Positions 34,707 to 45,571 of a stretch of 64,000 nt of DNA are shown here, piece after piece. Source of the DNA: Pseudozyma flocculosa PF-1 (Eukaryota; Basidiomycota; Ustilaginomycetes; Ustilaginales; Ustilaginaceae). The DNA lies in the NCBI RefSeq assembly GCF_000417875.1, contig NW_006920869.1, forward strand, positions 1,481,759-1,545,758. The letters are read 5' to 3'. The first letter of the stretch is position 1. Each line of letters begins with the position of its first letter. Below the pieces are notes generated by a model. The model was not told the origin of the DNA. It ran no database searches and saw only the letters and a program-made list of their open reading frames with translations. The position numbers and the translations under genes were made by a program.

Positions 34707-35562
34707 TTAGGCCTTGGCAGCCTTGGCGGCCTTCTTGGCCTGCTTGGCAGCGGTGCTCTTCTCCCTCTTCTCGGCCACGCGCTTGGCAATGAGGGCGTCG
34801 TACTCGGCCTTCTGCTCGGCCTGCTGGGCGTGCTTCCTGCTCTTGAGCGACCTGAGGTGGCGCTTGCGCTGGAGGCGCTGGGCGGTGATCAGGCGCTGGA
34901 TCGCGGGCGCCTTGGTCTTGGGCGGGGCGCCCTCCTTCTTCGAGGGGACCTCGCGGCGGATGACGTACTTGCGGACGTCGTCCTCCTTGCTGAGGTTGAA
35001 GAACTTGCGGATGTGGTTGGCACGCTTGGGGCCGAGGCGCTTGGGGACGGTCGACTCGGCGTCAGTGAGGCCGGGGATCTCCTTCTCGCCCTGCTTGACA
35101 ACGATCAGGTGGAGAGCCTGGATATCGGGGCCGACGATGCAGCCGCGGACCGACTTGCGGCGGCGCTCACCAGTGCGGCGCTGGCGGTAGCACGAGTCAC
35201 CCTTGCCGAGGAGCAGGCGGACACGGTTGGGCAGGAGGACACCCTGCTTCATGGGGAAACCCTGCTTGTCGTTACCACCACCGATGCGGAGGACGTAGCC
35301 CTTCCACTCCTCGCCGAGCGAGTCGACCTCGACATCCTGCGACATGCGCTTCTCGTAGAAGCAGCGGCTGTGGTCGTGGCAAGAGTTTCGCGTAGTCGAC
35401 GGCCGAGGTCAGCCATCGAGGCCCCAGTGCGCGGTCGCAATCAGCGAGCATCCGCCCGTCTCGACATCGTCTTCCAGGTCAGATCACTCACACAAGGCGC
35501 TCATCCTGGATGTCGAACGACTTCTGGGCACCCGTGGCCGGGTTGGCGACGTTGAGCTTCAT
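34707..35562 (-). CDS. RPS6: 40S ribosomal protein eS6
   Basis: Exons 35562-35492 and 35367-34707 give 243 residues, normal for eS6. Exon 1 encodes [24 protein letters not shown]. The 124-nt intron (GTGAGT to CAG, phase 2) then leads to [23 protein letters not shown], an exact fit to the family. Conserved blocks follow: [53 protein letters not shown] and a basic helical tail. The tail is Lys/Ala-rich and lacks an obvious RRxS cluster of the kind that S6 kinase phosphorylates in animals. The ATG directly follows a CAG, so an intron lies in the 5' leader. Confidence 0.97.
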
Positions 35563-36343
35563 CTGTAAGAGGCGCAAGGACAAGAGTGCAAAGGTAAGTC
35601 TGTGCATGTCCCGAAGTGCTGCTGCACGACCAGCAAGCTGAGGTCGGCATTCGGCCGACCGCTCGCCCCTCGCAGATGTCGTATGCCAGCCGGTGTCGGT
35701 CGTAGGTTGGTCGGAGTGGATGGTGCTGGTTTGTCGTCCCGATCTTGGAGAAGTCGGAGGCAGCTCGCAGCTCGATGGTACGACCTCTCCTTCCTCTCAA
35801 GTATGCCAACAGCCGTCCGTCTTCCACCAGTCTCCCACCGTTTCCGATTCCTTGCCTGTGGGAGATTGCCATCAGGCCAAGTTCGAAGGTGCCTTGTGCG
35901 GTATCCTAGCATAGTCCGGAGTCCAGGCTGCCGCTGTGCAGGGCGCTGCCACGGAAACCGACAGCATTCCTACGACATCCCTCGTGCTTCCATCGCTTCC
36001 TCCGTGTCCTTCGGAATCAGGGGCCGTAGAACCATAGGTCTTCGGGGACCCATGCGAGCTGAACGGATGTTCCAAGGAAGCCGGACTTCGGGCGGACGTG
36101 GCGGCGGCCACTTAGGATCTCTTTGAATCGACAGAAGGAAAGCGGGTCGAAGGGCGCCGCATAAAGCGGGCGGATCGATGTAGAGTGGCGGGTCGAGAGG
36201 TCTCCCAACGGATGTCGGCAGTAGTCGATGTATGCAGGTCCTTTCGACACCGATGTCCGTAGGGCGAGGCGGACGATGGCGGCGGCGACGGCGAGAGGCG
36301 ACGGCGGAGGCGGTGGCGAATGCGGCGGCAGCACGACACCTAC
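35563..36343 (-). other. Probable 5' leader intron of RPS6
   Basis: The start codon is preceded at once by TTACAG, a good acceptor. Upstream on the minus strand the first attractive donor is GTAGGT at 36343, after a pyrimidine-rich stretch with ATCAAG repeats that looks like a ribosomal-protein leader. This would make a 781-nt leader intron, long for this locus. No box C/D snoRNA was recognised inside it. The acceptor is visible, but the donor is inference. Confidence 0.45.
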
Positions 36344-37413
36344 CTTGATGGATACTTGATGGTGAGGGGGAGGAGGACGGGCAGGGGATGTGAGGTGTGA
36401 CGATCGTGAAGGGGACTGAGACGCAAACGACGACGACGGCGACGACCGCAACTCACGCCAAGGCACGAGCCGCCCTGCGCTGTGCTGGGCCCGGCGTGCG
36501 CCCAGCCCAACTTGGCCTGGCTGGCCCCGCCTCGAGCTGCCCGCCAGAAGACTCTCGCTCCCGCCTGAGGCCCCCACCCTGCGCTGGCCACCGCCCGTCC
36601 AGCCAGCCCTGCCTGGGCCAGCGGACCCGCCGACCCGCTGGCCCCTCTCTCGCGTGCCCGCCTCTGCAAATTCAGCCAGCCTCGAGGAAATTCCCACGCT
36701 CTGAGGCTGGCGTGAAGAAATTCAAAAATCGAGGAGCAGTCGATTTTCGCTCGGTGCCGAGAGACGGACCGCGAGACGGAACAGCAGGCCCACCCAAACT
36801 TTTGGCTGGCGACGGTTGGGCGAGGCAAGCGTCGGCTGCGAGCAAGGGCCGGGCCAGGTCGGTGGGTGGGACCGACGAGGGGCCCAGGGCGGCTGGCAAG
36901 CTCATGTCTCCGCTCGCTCTTGCTCCTCCCCTCAAGCATCTGCTCATCACCGACATCTCCCTCGCCCTCAAGATCAACATCTACTAGGTGCGCATCTCGC
37001 CGAGAACCATCAGTCGCATAGTCGCTAGGGGACACTCTGTCGAACGCCTTCGCTGACCTTGGAACGCTCTCCTCTTGTTGTACATCTCCATTGCAGGTGC
37101 GTTTCTGCAAAAGATGGCGGCTGCGGAAGCTCGGAATGGGATCGGATAGGGATGGTCATGGAGGAATCACTACCATCAAATCATCTTCAAGCTCGTCGGA
37201 GGATCCCGCCAGCGCGACGGCACCCTGGTCCAGACCGAATCGGCTTCGGAGCAGGCTGCTGCTGGAGCGTTGGCACAGGCGGACGAGGTGGACGCGGTGG
37301 CACGGGTCGGAGGATATCCCATGAGCTTCAGATCGGTCTCGTGCTGACTGAATTGCTGTCTTTTGCCGTGTCTCTGGTTCTGGTTACGGTCGTCGTTGGG
37401 GCTGGTAGCCAAA
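36344..37413. promoter_or_regulatory. Divergent promoter of RPS6 and RPS13
   Basis: The two ribosomal protein genes are transcribed away from each other from this region. An A/T-rich patch at about 36689-36760, with two GAAATTC words and CAAAAATCG, interrupts GC-rich DNA and probably marks the shared control elements. The plus-strand part from about 36950 contains a leader-like stretch. A leader intron is likely because a TAG at 37406-37408 lies just before the RPS13 start region, with a TGCTGAC branch-like word upstream. Confidence 0.5.
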
Positions 37414-38111
37414 ATGGGTCGCATGCACTGTGAGTACGGCTGGCAGTTGGTGGTGCATTCAGGCCCGAGTAGCTCGGCCTGGCTATGGCGATGGCGACGG
37501 GCCAGCGTTGTGCTGACATGGAGTCCTCTCACCCCTTCCATCCTACGAACACAGCCAAGGGAAAGGGTATCTCGAGCTCTGCTCTGCCCTACCGCCGCAC
37601 CCCCCCGTCGTGGCTCAAGGCCACCCCCGAGGAGGTTGTCGAGCAGATCACCAAGCTCGCCCGTAAGGGTATGACCCCCTCGCAGATCGGTGTCCAGCTC
37701 CGTGACAGCCAGGGTGTTGCCCAGGTCCGCTTCGTCACCGGAAACAAGATCCTCCGTATCCTCAAGAGCCAGGGCCTCGCCCCCGAGATCCCCGAGGACC
37801 TCTACCACCTTATCGTGAGTGGTCCAGCTGCCGCCGCGCGAGATCGAGCTGGTTCTCTCCCTTCGATGCGCATCTTGCTGACTGTGCCTTCCGCTCCACC
37901 GCTGCCGCCCTCGCTTCCGCGACCCGAGCAGAAGAAGGCCGTCTCGGTTCGCAAGCACCTCGAGCGCAACCGCAAGGACATGGACTCCAAGTTCCGCCTC
38001 ATTCTCATCGAGTCGCGTATCCACCGCCTGACCCGCTACTACAAGGCCAAGGGTGCCGTCTCGCCCACCTTCAAGTACGAGTCGGCCACCGCCTCGACCC
38101 TCGTCGCCTAA
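37414..38111 (+). CDS. RPS13: 40S ribosomal protein uS15 (S13)
   Basis: Exons 37414-37429, 37555-37814 and 37932-38111 give 151 residues, the standard eukaryotic length. Exon 1 is only 16 nt (MGRMH plus one base). Joining it gives [20 protein letters not shown], the invariant N-terminus. Exon 2 contains [16 protein letters not shown] and [25 protein letters not shown]. Exon 3 continues [38 protein letters not shown]. The introns are 125 and 117 nt with GTGAGT donors and CAG acceptors. The protein binds 18S rRNA in the 40S subunit. Confidence 0.97.
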
Positions 38112-38645
38112 GCGCGGTCGTAGCCCCCTCGTCACCGTCTTGGCCCCCTCGCTTCTCTTTGTACCATCCTCCCACCACCCACACATTCCACGCGCACCAG
38201 CGTTCAAAAGGGAACGATGCTGTCTCATTCTCGCCGCCGCCTGTGGAAGGAGCGACGTCGCACCCCCTCTACCGCTACGTCATGGCCGCCCTTGTATGCT
38301 CGCTCTCGACTCGCGCTCTGCGAACACATCATGCACCCCATGCGTCCACCTCGGTCCCCACTGGAGTTTTTTTTCCGTCGCCGCCGCCATCGACCCGTCT
38401 TCGTCGTCTGTTCGCGCTGTCTCCGTTGCTGCTGCTTGTTGGCCGCATGCTTCTTGGCCGTCTCGCTGCGTCGCTTGCGTCGTTCTTGTCGCTTTGTCGG
38501 AGGGCTGGATGGGATGGCGAGGATCGCCTTCTCGCGACGCCCAACGCGAGATGCGATGACTTCCAGCAACTGCACCAGTCGGCTGCCCGACGTCTGGTCA
38601 CGCCCCCTTTCGCTCGCCATCTTGGGGGCCGCTCTCGAGCCTCCC
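38112..38645. other. Convergent 3' region of RPS13 and the coiled-coil gene
   Basis: No gene is seen; the open frames here are low-complexity Arg/Ser/Leu sequences. It contains a run of nine T near 38357-38365. Confidence 0.5.
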
Positions 38646-39362
38646 CTAGTGCTCGTCGAGCTGCCCTTGGCGCTTGGCGAGCTCCTCCTGACGCTTGTCG
38701 AGCTCCTCCAGACGCGTGGCGAGCTCCTCCTGGCGCTTGGCAAGTTCCTCGTGACGCTTGTCGAGCTCTTCCTGGCGCTTGTCCAGCTCCTCCTGGCGCC
38801 TCTTGAGCGGCTGGTCCTGCTCGCTCATAGCGACAACCTTCACTAACGTCTCTGCGAACATTTCGCCGAGCTGTTCGAGGCTGTCTTGTTGCCGTCCGCG
38901 GATCTCCTCTTGAAACTGCTTTAGTTGCTGCAGGAAGGAGATGCGCATCTCCTCAAAGATGTCGGCATACTTCTCGATGACGCGGCAAACCCGCAGGATC
39001 TTCTTGTCCGTCTCTGACAAGGAGGGATCCTCCGTGCACTCGGCAAGATACTGCTCGTGAATATCAAGCCGAAGCGCCTCCCTGATGACGGTGCCAGCGT
39101 CGGCTGCAACGGGTGGGACCTGTCGGCTGTCCTGCACGGTACCGTCCTCGGGAGCGGCGCCGCTCTCGGGCTCGTTGGAGGGAGCGGGAGAGGTCGTGCG
39201 GGTACGCTTGTGGTTGCCGGTGCCGGCCTGGTCAGCAGGATCGGGCTGAGCAGCGGGGCCGGCCTCATCATGGTGCGCCGCATCCTTCTTCGCAGCGGGC
39301 TCGGGTGAACATGACCTCTTGGGACGCGCCGAAGGATCGACAGGCATCGTCGGGCTGGTCAT
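38646..39362 (-). CDS. Coiled-coil orphan with tandem heptad repeats
   Basis: This is one exon of 238 residues. The first 80 residues are Pro/Ala/Glu-rich and disordered, with a basic KRTRTT patch. A helical, conserved-looking segment follows (IREALRLDIHEQYLAE to ETLVKVVAMSEQ, about residues 90-180). The C-terminus has seven near-identical 7-residue repeats of the type KRQEELD, which must form a highly charged coiled coil. No family is recognised. A TATAAATA box 149 nt upstream of the ATG and the sound codon usage support a real gene. The repeats come from a 21-bp unit that could vary in number. Confidence 0.7.
   Translation of the reverse strand: MTSPTMPVDPSARPKRSCSPEPAAKKDAAHHDEAGPAAQPDPADQAGTGNHKRTRTTSPAPSNEPESGAAPEDGTVQDSRQVPPVAADAGTVIREALRLDIHEQYLAECTEDPSLSETDKKILRVCRVIEKYADIFEEMRISFLQQLKQFQEEIRGRQQDSLEQLGEMFAETLVKVVAMSEQDQPLKRRQEELDKRQEELDKRHEELAKRQEELATRLEELDKRQEELAKRQGQLDEH
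38650..38810 (-). repeat. 21-bp coding repeat (heptad array)
   Basis: About seven copies of a 21-bp unit encode KRQEELD-like heptads at the C-terminus of the coiled-coil protein. Substitutions between copies are few (Q to H or L, D to A), which suggests recent expansion. Confidence 0.85.
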
Positions 39363-40608
39363 GAGGAAAGAAGTGTTGCGATGAAGAAGAGGGGAGGATG
39401 TGAGAGACGGACCCGTGATGGGCGGAGGGCAGAGACGAGAGGACGAAATTGGGAGGAGATGGTGGATGAGTTAGGAAGAGGGGCAAGCCTGATCGCAGAG
39501 GGAGGAGTCGTATTTATACGATGTTGGACAGAGGGGAAGAGCGGGCAGGCAAAAGAAGGAAGGGAAGACTCCGTCTCCCCTCCTGCGCAGGGACAGGCTT
39601 GGCTTCCTTTCGCTGGGCAGGAGACGTGCGTGCGACCGTCTGAAGCTGGTTCGTGTCGTGTGCAACACGGCAACCGCGCCGCCGTTCGACGGAGGCGCAG
39701 CACAAGCTAAGGTGCGAGACCTGCGGACGCAGCAGACCGAGCAAGGGACAGAATGAGCTCATTTGATCAAGTCGCACAGGCGCAGGCAAGACAAGGTTCG
39801 AGCTCAGGGCTGTGTATGTGCTGCTCTTGTTTCATACCGGGCATGGACGCGTCGCGATGCGGCGTCGGGGCGCCGTCTTAGCCTGCAACTGCGCAAGGGC
39901 CGGCCGTCATAAGGCGCAAGCCCTGGCCGTGCCTCTCCGTGCCAGTGTCCATCGTGCGGCCGAACGGGGTCTTGGCTTGCCTGGTTGCAGCGTACCTCGA
40001 GCTGCGCGAATGCGATCGCAGGGATCGCGACGTTCTGGCCACAGCCGCGCCGAGTAGCGACGAGTCACGATTCAAGTGTACTGAATTCCGAACCAAGTGC
40101 GGAAGACGAGAGTGGAAAGGTCCGAGGGAGGGAACGCGGCCAAGATGACGGCGGGGCAGGCTGGGAAAGCATGCATGCTATGGGACATCGAGCGCCATGC
40201 CGGGTGAGGGGGGCTATTCTATGAAACAGGAATTGGGTGGGACCATAAAGACAGTGTGAGGTGCTTGATGCTGAGACGGGGACGGGGAGCAGGAAGAGAT
40301 CGAGGACTGCTCGTGGAAAGGGAAATCTACAGGTGACATGGGATGCGAGAGGATGCCTTTTCGACGACGCAAGGATGAACGAGGACCAGCCGTGAGGAAC
40401 CATTGCGCGGGATCTACAGATACTGAAGAGGCGGGGAAGACTGGACTGCGGAGAGGGAGAGGGGCGGATGGCCGGATCGGGATCGGGATGGAGAACGGTG
40501 TTGGGAAGGTTGGCAGCGACGATGGAGCATGAGGCTGAGCAAGGAGGTAGCGGGACGGTCGGGATGCCGGCGGGAGATCCGAGACGTTGGCGATGCTGCC
40601 ACCGCCGC
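39363..40608. other. Intergenic region between coiled-coil gene and arrestin-domain gene
   Basis: No gene is supported. The left part is the promoter of the coiled-coil gene. The right part is the 3' side of the arrestin-domain gene. Open frames are short and show no recognisable motif. Confidence 0.55.
39511..39518 (-). promoter_or_regulatory. TATA box (TATAAATA)
   Basis: Read on the minus strand this is TATAAATA, 149 nt upstream of the ATG of the coiled-coil gene. Such a perfect match is rare in this GC-rich window. Confidence 0.65.
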
Positions 40609-43281
40609 TCAGACGTCAAAGATGCCAGAGCTCTCGCCGTAGCTGGGCAGCAGCGTCTCGGACCTGGGCTCAGCCGAACGGTCGAGGGCGGCCTGCCTCT
40701 CCTGGACCACGGCGAGCCTCTCTGGCGTGATGAGGCCGAGGGCAATCTGCTCGCCCAGCTCCTCGTCCAGGTCGACCTCTGGCTCGTCCGGGATCGCGTC
40801 CAGAGAGGGAAAGTCGAATCGAGGCCATGCCGAGGGCGCTGCCGGCTCGGGAGGTGTCATGGGCGAGTACTCGGGCGCTTCGTCGCCGCCGAGCTGCACA
40901 GATAGTCGCGCGGGGGTGTGAGCAAGAGGCGTGGCGTCGTGATCGTCGTCGTCGTCGTTGCGCTCGTGATCGTGGATGTGGTCGTTGTTGCGGACGTGGC
41001 GATGATCGCGGTTGTGGGCGGTTGCGGCCGGAGCCAAGCCTGGCGTTGATGCGTCGAGGCTGGGTCGCTCCTCGCCCTGCAGCTCATTGCGGATGCTGCC
41101 GGCCACCAGGACGGGCGGCGTGACGAGTTGCAGGTGCGCGGGCGCATCCGATCGCGCATCCGTCAGCCCGATCTTGACGTGGATGCGGTACTCGAGTCGC
41201 AGCGCCTTGAAAGAGAAGCTGGGCGTGACGAGGCAGAATTCAGGCACCATCACGGGCTTTCCCTTCCTGCCGTGGGTGCCGCCGCCGCTTCCGGCAGCCA
41301 AGCCACCGTGGCTATGCGCGACCGGAGACAGTGGCTTCAGCACACGTTCGTAGCGACTGATGACGAAGTCGCCGCCAAACATCTGCCGCGTTCGGCCGGG
41401 TTCGTAGAATGGCGGCAGCTGATCCTCGGACGTCCGCTTGAGGTTGAGGATGCGGATCCTCTCGGACCATGATTCGGGCCCGCTGAAGCCATCCAAGCAG
41501 TCGGGCGACTCGGACTCGACCGTTAAGGTGCCCAGACGCGAAAACGTCAACACCGAACGCAGCAAGTTGAGCTCGAGGGTGGGTTCGACACCGGCGGCCG
41601 TCTTGGCGGGCATGCGCAGCTCAACGCTGAAGGGGACCTTGGTCTCCATATAGAACGCTGCTGTCGCCGGCACCGAGAGGATGGCCTCGACGCCGCCGAT
41701 GCCAGCAACCTCGGTCTCGACGGTGTGGGTGAGCCAGCCCGTGAGGCGGCCGTCCATTCCCTCGGACACCTTGACGGTGCTGACCTTCTTGACCTTGGGC
41801 TGTTGCGCCAGGGTCGACAGCCGCGGCACCGAGACCTGCGAGGCGGTCCGGGTCGGCATCCGTGCTGGGCTGGTCTCGCGGGGGAGCGCGCCGAAGACCT
41901 CGGTAGGCTCTCGGTAGCCTCCGAGATCCCGAGTCCACGAGTCCTCCTCTTCCTCGTCGCCCTGCGCTCCACTGTCGTCGGCGCCTGGCGTTCCCGGCTC
42001 TTCGTCGGAGCGCTGCGTCGTGGCGGTGGCGTTGCTCCGCATGCGACGGAGGCGCGGCAGGTCCATGTTGGGCACCGGCAGCGCGGCCGTCATGGGCGGG
42101 TAGGGCTCCACTTGGAAGCTGAGGATCAGGCGCTCGCCTCGCTTGGATGGCAGCAGCTGCGAGCCGAGCCTCTGGCGGGTGACGATGATGTCGATCTCGT
42201 ACTTGATGTGGGCCATGGGACGGATGGCGCGGTGGCGGCCGTACCTCTCCCTCGCCTTGTCAAAGATCTGGGTCGCCCTGGGCGGCTCGTAGCGGGTCTC
42301 CATGCAGATGCTGGGCGGCAGGTCGACAAACTTTTTGCCGCGCTTGTAGGACGCCTTGAGCTTGTTGTCGAGCAGGTCGAGGGCGGTGGCGGGGATCTTG
42401 ATCGGCAGCGCGAACTTGAAGGGCACAGCGAGGTTGTTCTTGCGACGGTGGTCGACCAGGCCCGAGGCTTGGAGGTCGAAGCGGCCGCTCTCGATGTCGG
42501 CCTTGGTGACAAGGGTCTGCTGTTCGCTGTAGAACAGAATCTGGCGCTTGGCGATGCCGTGCTCGTTGTCACCCGAGTAGAAGCTGGCGTCGCCGACGCC
42601 AAAGACGCTGGTCTCGAGGTCACCGCGGACGCGCGCCTTGATGCCCGTGATGATGCCCCGCTCGGGATCGCAGCGAGCAAGGTGGACCTGACCACAGACG
42701 TCCTGGCCTGGCCGGTAGATCTTGTCGAGCGATCCCGGCCCATCGAGAAATGCCGTCGTCTGGCAGGCATTGCGCTTGGGCGCCGATGCCAGCGGCTTGA
42801 CCTTGCCGTCGATCTCGATGCGGGCCGAGTAGCCCTTGTTGATGGCGCTCGAGACGCTGAATTCGGTTCGGGCCGTCGCCGTCGAGGCACGTCGGCTGCG
42901 GAAGGTCGGGGCGCGCGCCAGTGCGGCGCCGGGCCGCTGGAGCGGGAAGGGATAGCCGTCGGCCACGGCCGATGTCGAGCGGCCTGCGTCGACCTCGTCG
43001 GTCGGGGAGAGATCCGAGTCGTCGGTGGTCTCAGGCGAGCTCGTCAGGGGCTCCTGCTGCGACGCCTGGAAGACGGCGTCGAGCTGCGCACGACCTGCCT
43101 GGACGAAAGAATGGACGCGTTGACGTCGAAAGGCGGCGCCCTCGGCATCCTCGTGGGTGGACCGCAATGGAGGGCGAGGCGGTGGATAGTTGTTCCTCGC
43201 GCGGCCTTGTGAAGAGCCCCTGCCAAAGGTGCCGGAGCCGCTGAAGAAGCCTCTCACCGACGACGTCGACGAGGGAGCCAT
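40609..43281 (-). CDS. Arrestin-domain protein (ART-like trafficking adaptor)
   Basis: It is one exon of 890 residues. Fungal arrestin-related adaptors bind plasma-membrane transporters and recruit the Rsp5/Nedd4 ubiquitin ligase to trigger endocytosis. After a disordered N-terminus (1-150), the arrestin N domain starts at about KGYSARIEIDGKVKPL. It continues with YRPGQDVCGQV, GIKARVRGD and AVPFKFALPIKIP. The C domain contains VPFSVELRMPAK and SFKALRLEYRIHVKIG. A PPFY motif (residues 623-626) and an LPSY motif (878-881) fit Rsp5 WW-domain binding. A His/Asp-rich insertion lies near 780-805. The cargo is unknown. Confidence 0.87.
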   Translation of the reverse strand: MAPSSTSSVRGFFSGSGTFGRGSSQGRARNNYPPPRPPLRSTHEDAEGAAFRRQRVHSFVQAGRAQLDAVFQASQQEPLTSSPETTDDSDLSPTDEVDAGRSTSAVADGYPFPLQRPGAALARAPTFRSRRASTATARTEFSVSSAINKGYSARIEIDGKVKPLASAPKRNACQTTAFLDGPGSLDKIYRPGQDVCGQVHLARCDPERGIITGIKARVRGDLETSVFGVGDASFYSGDNEHGIAKRQILFYSEQQTLVTKADIESGRFDLQASGLVDHRRKNNLAVPFKFALPIKIPATALDLLDNKLKASYKRGKKFVDLPPSICMETRYEPPRATQIFDKARERYGRHRAIRPMAHIKYEIDIIVTRQRLGSQLLPSKRGERLILSFQVEPYPPMTAALPVPNMDLPRLRRMRSNATATTQRSDEEPGTPGADDSGAQGDEEEEDSWTRDLGGYREPTEVFGALPRETSPARMPTRTASQVSVPRLSTLAQQPKVKKVSTVKVSEGMDGRLTGWLTHTVETEVAGIGGVEAILSVPATAAFYMETKVPFSVELRMPAKTAAGVEPTLELNLLRSVLTFSRLGTLTVESESPDCLDGFSGPESWSERIRILNLKRTSEDQLPPFYEPGRTRQMFGGDFVISRYERVLKPLSPVAHSHGGLAAGSGGGTHGRKGKPVMVPEFCLVTPSFSFKALRLEYRIHVKIGLTDARSDAPAHLQLVTPPVLVAGSIRNELQGEERPSLDASTPGLAPAATAHNRDHRHVRNNDHIHDHERNDDDDDHDATPLAHTPARLSVQLGGDEAPEYSPMTPPEPAAPSAWPRFDFPSLDAIPDEPEVDLDEELGEQIALGLITPERLAVVQERQAALDRSAEPRSETLLPSYGESSGIFDV

Positions 43282-45571
43282 GCTGAGGATGATAGAGCTG
43301 CTGCTGCTGAGGAGCCACTGTGCGGCCGCTGGTCACGGTGCAGAGCTGGGTGTCGGATACCGGGGGCGGAGCAGGCACTTTTGGACACGGCGAGGACGGA
43401 AGAGACCGATGTTGAGTGCTGATGCGCGGGGTCGATGGAAAGGCGGGGTCGACGGTGCGAAACCGACTCGACGAGGGACGGAACGGGGCCTTATGTCGAG
43501 ATGCTAGGGAGGGGGACGCAGGAGGGCCAAGGTGGGTACACCGGCCACCGTACTGCTGTGTGCCATGGAAGAAAGGGGCTGGGGCGGGAGAGCTGGGGCT
43601 GGCCTGGCTCTAGAGCTTGAGCTCGAGCTCGAGGCCGGGGCCAGGCGATGGGTCCGGGCGGCACGGGCACGGAACGCTGCCGGCCGCGGAAGACTCCATG
43701 GCCTGGCCTGGCCTGGCCTTATCGCGGATCAGATCGCCGGTCATGCCCGCCCATCATCCCCCACCTCTGCCTGCCCCCCGCCTTTGCGGGGTCAGCACTC
43801 GACCGTACATGCTGTTTTGTCTTGCGGAAACGAAAGCCGGCCAGAGGTCAGCGTGCCAAGGTGCCGTATCACCATCATGGCGGCGGCGGAAGGCACACCC
43901 GACACGACCCGAAGGGGGATCCGTCGCCCAAAGAGGAGAGGGAGGCGGCCCTGATGTTGGCAACGGAAAAGGACGGCCCTCTTTGGCAGGGCCGGCAAGA
44001 AAGGGAGCAAGCAGGAGGCTAGGATCGGAAACGCCTCCGATGGCCGCGGTTTCGCCGAAACCAGGCCAGGCGGCCAGGCCTCGCGAGATTCCCCGTGGGG
44101 TGAGCCAAGCAGCCAAGCAAAGGCCAAGCAACAGAGAGAGAGCCAAGCAACCAAGGCCAGGCAGCCAACTCCTCTGCTGGCAGCCAGCGAGGTGCATCCG
44201 ATGGAGGCGCCCACGTCCCTGCCTCACCTCGCTCGTTTGGGCGCTGTCTGACCGGTGGCTTTCCCTTGCCGGCGTAAAGCCTGTGGCCGGCTGAACAGTC
44301 CAGGCCCGCCCCCTGTGCGGAAGGTGACGTGACAGGACCCTCGCAAGAAAGAGAGCGCGCGAGTGGCCAGCTCGCTAGCAGGCTCGACGACGTAATCCTT
44401 CGCGAAGCCGACAGATGCTGGCAGGTCACGACCCAACCGTCTGCTCTGGCGGATAAGGGCGCCGAGGAGAGAGGAGGAGTCGGGCCGAGCATCCTGGTCG
44501 GCAGCTGGGCACCACCGCTCAACGAGCAGCCGGCGGCATCTGGCAACCGAGGCGACCAGATCATCTGGAAGGCTCTCGCCTTGGCTGGGGTTCCCTAGCC
44601 TCTTTGTCTCCTGCTTGCCATCGACGATCTAAGCTCGCTCGGGTCTCCGGCTCAGAGGTCTGCCTGGAGGCTTCGAGGGTCAGCGGCGAGGCTTGACGGA
44701 CGGGCTTCTGTGCCATGGTCGGCAGACTGGGCCGACGGCGAGCACACTGGGCCGTCGAGGGACGGATCGACGACTTTGGCTGTGCGCCATGACGACGGGC
44801 TAACTGGGGTGTGCCCTCGCCTTCTCACCTGCGACGGTGTGGCTTGCGACCCGATGGACAGCCTGAGAAGGTCCACGCTGCACAGCGAGCGAGCAGGAGT
44901 GTCCGGTCGGGCCGACGTGACCAGGGCCAACGCCTGGCCATCACGCTGAGGGCTCTCGACGGCCTTCTCGTCGCTGCTGCTCGGCCGATCCGGGGCTGGG
45001 GATCAGAGCTCGACCTGGGCAAGTGTGCACGCGGCCAGCCTAACCAAAGCTTTGACTGCTCGACTCGCTGCTCGCCGCGCCAGGTGGAGGACGGCCGGCT
45101 CGCTGGCAACGTCGACGAAGCCCCCGGAAAAAATCCGACGAAAAGGCGAGGCACGCAGGCAGCCGCTCTTCGATTCCAGCTCAACAGGTGGCTCAGACGA
45201 CGACCACGGCGACCACCAACACCACCACCATCACCGCAGCGGCCTTGCCGGCAGCAACGCCTCGCCTTCATCCAGTCACTCGTCAACGAGAGACCATACG
45301 TCGTTACCGCAATCTCGAAATCCCTTCATTCGGCGACCGCCTCGCCCGCGAACGAGCCGCCGCGCACGTCTCCCTCACCTTCTGCTGGCCCAGCGGACGA
45401 GGAGCCCCTATCAAAGCTCGTATCGTCGCCCCGCGGATTGTTCAAGATGCAGACTCCGACCTTATGACCTTGTCCACCTCGTCCGTCTCGTCTTCAGCCG
45501 GCACTTTTCAACTTTTGACCAGCACACACGTAATCGCCAAGCTTCTATTCACAGCCGCCCGCTGATCCACC
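43282..45571. other. Divergent region between arrestin-domain gene and lipase gene
   Basis: This is 2.3 kb with no convincing gene. Open frames are Arg/Pro/Ala-rich. GCCTGGC/GCCAGGC words are dense near 43690-43720 and 44040-44170. From about 45150 the plus strand becomes pyrimidine- and ACC-rich, in keeping with the lipase leader, and an A-rich word (GGAAAAAATCCGACGAAAAG) lies near 45126. Confidence 0.55.

Noticed and set aside
38650..38810. CRISPR-like regular repeats
   Set aside because: The 21-bp units are contiguous and coding, with no spacers, in a eukaryotic genome.
41725..43212. Plus-strand frame opposite the arrestin-domain gene
   Set aside because: It mirrors a well-supported arrestin coding sequence.
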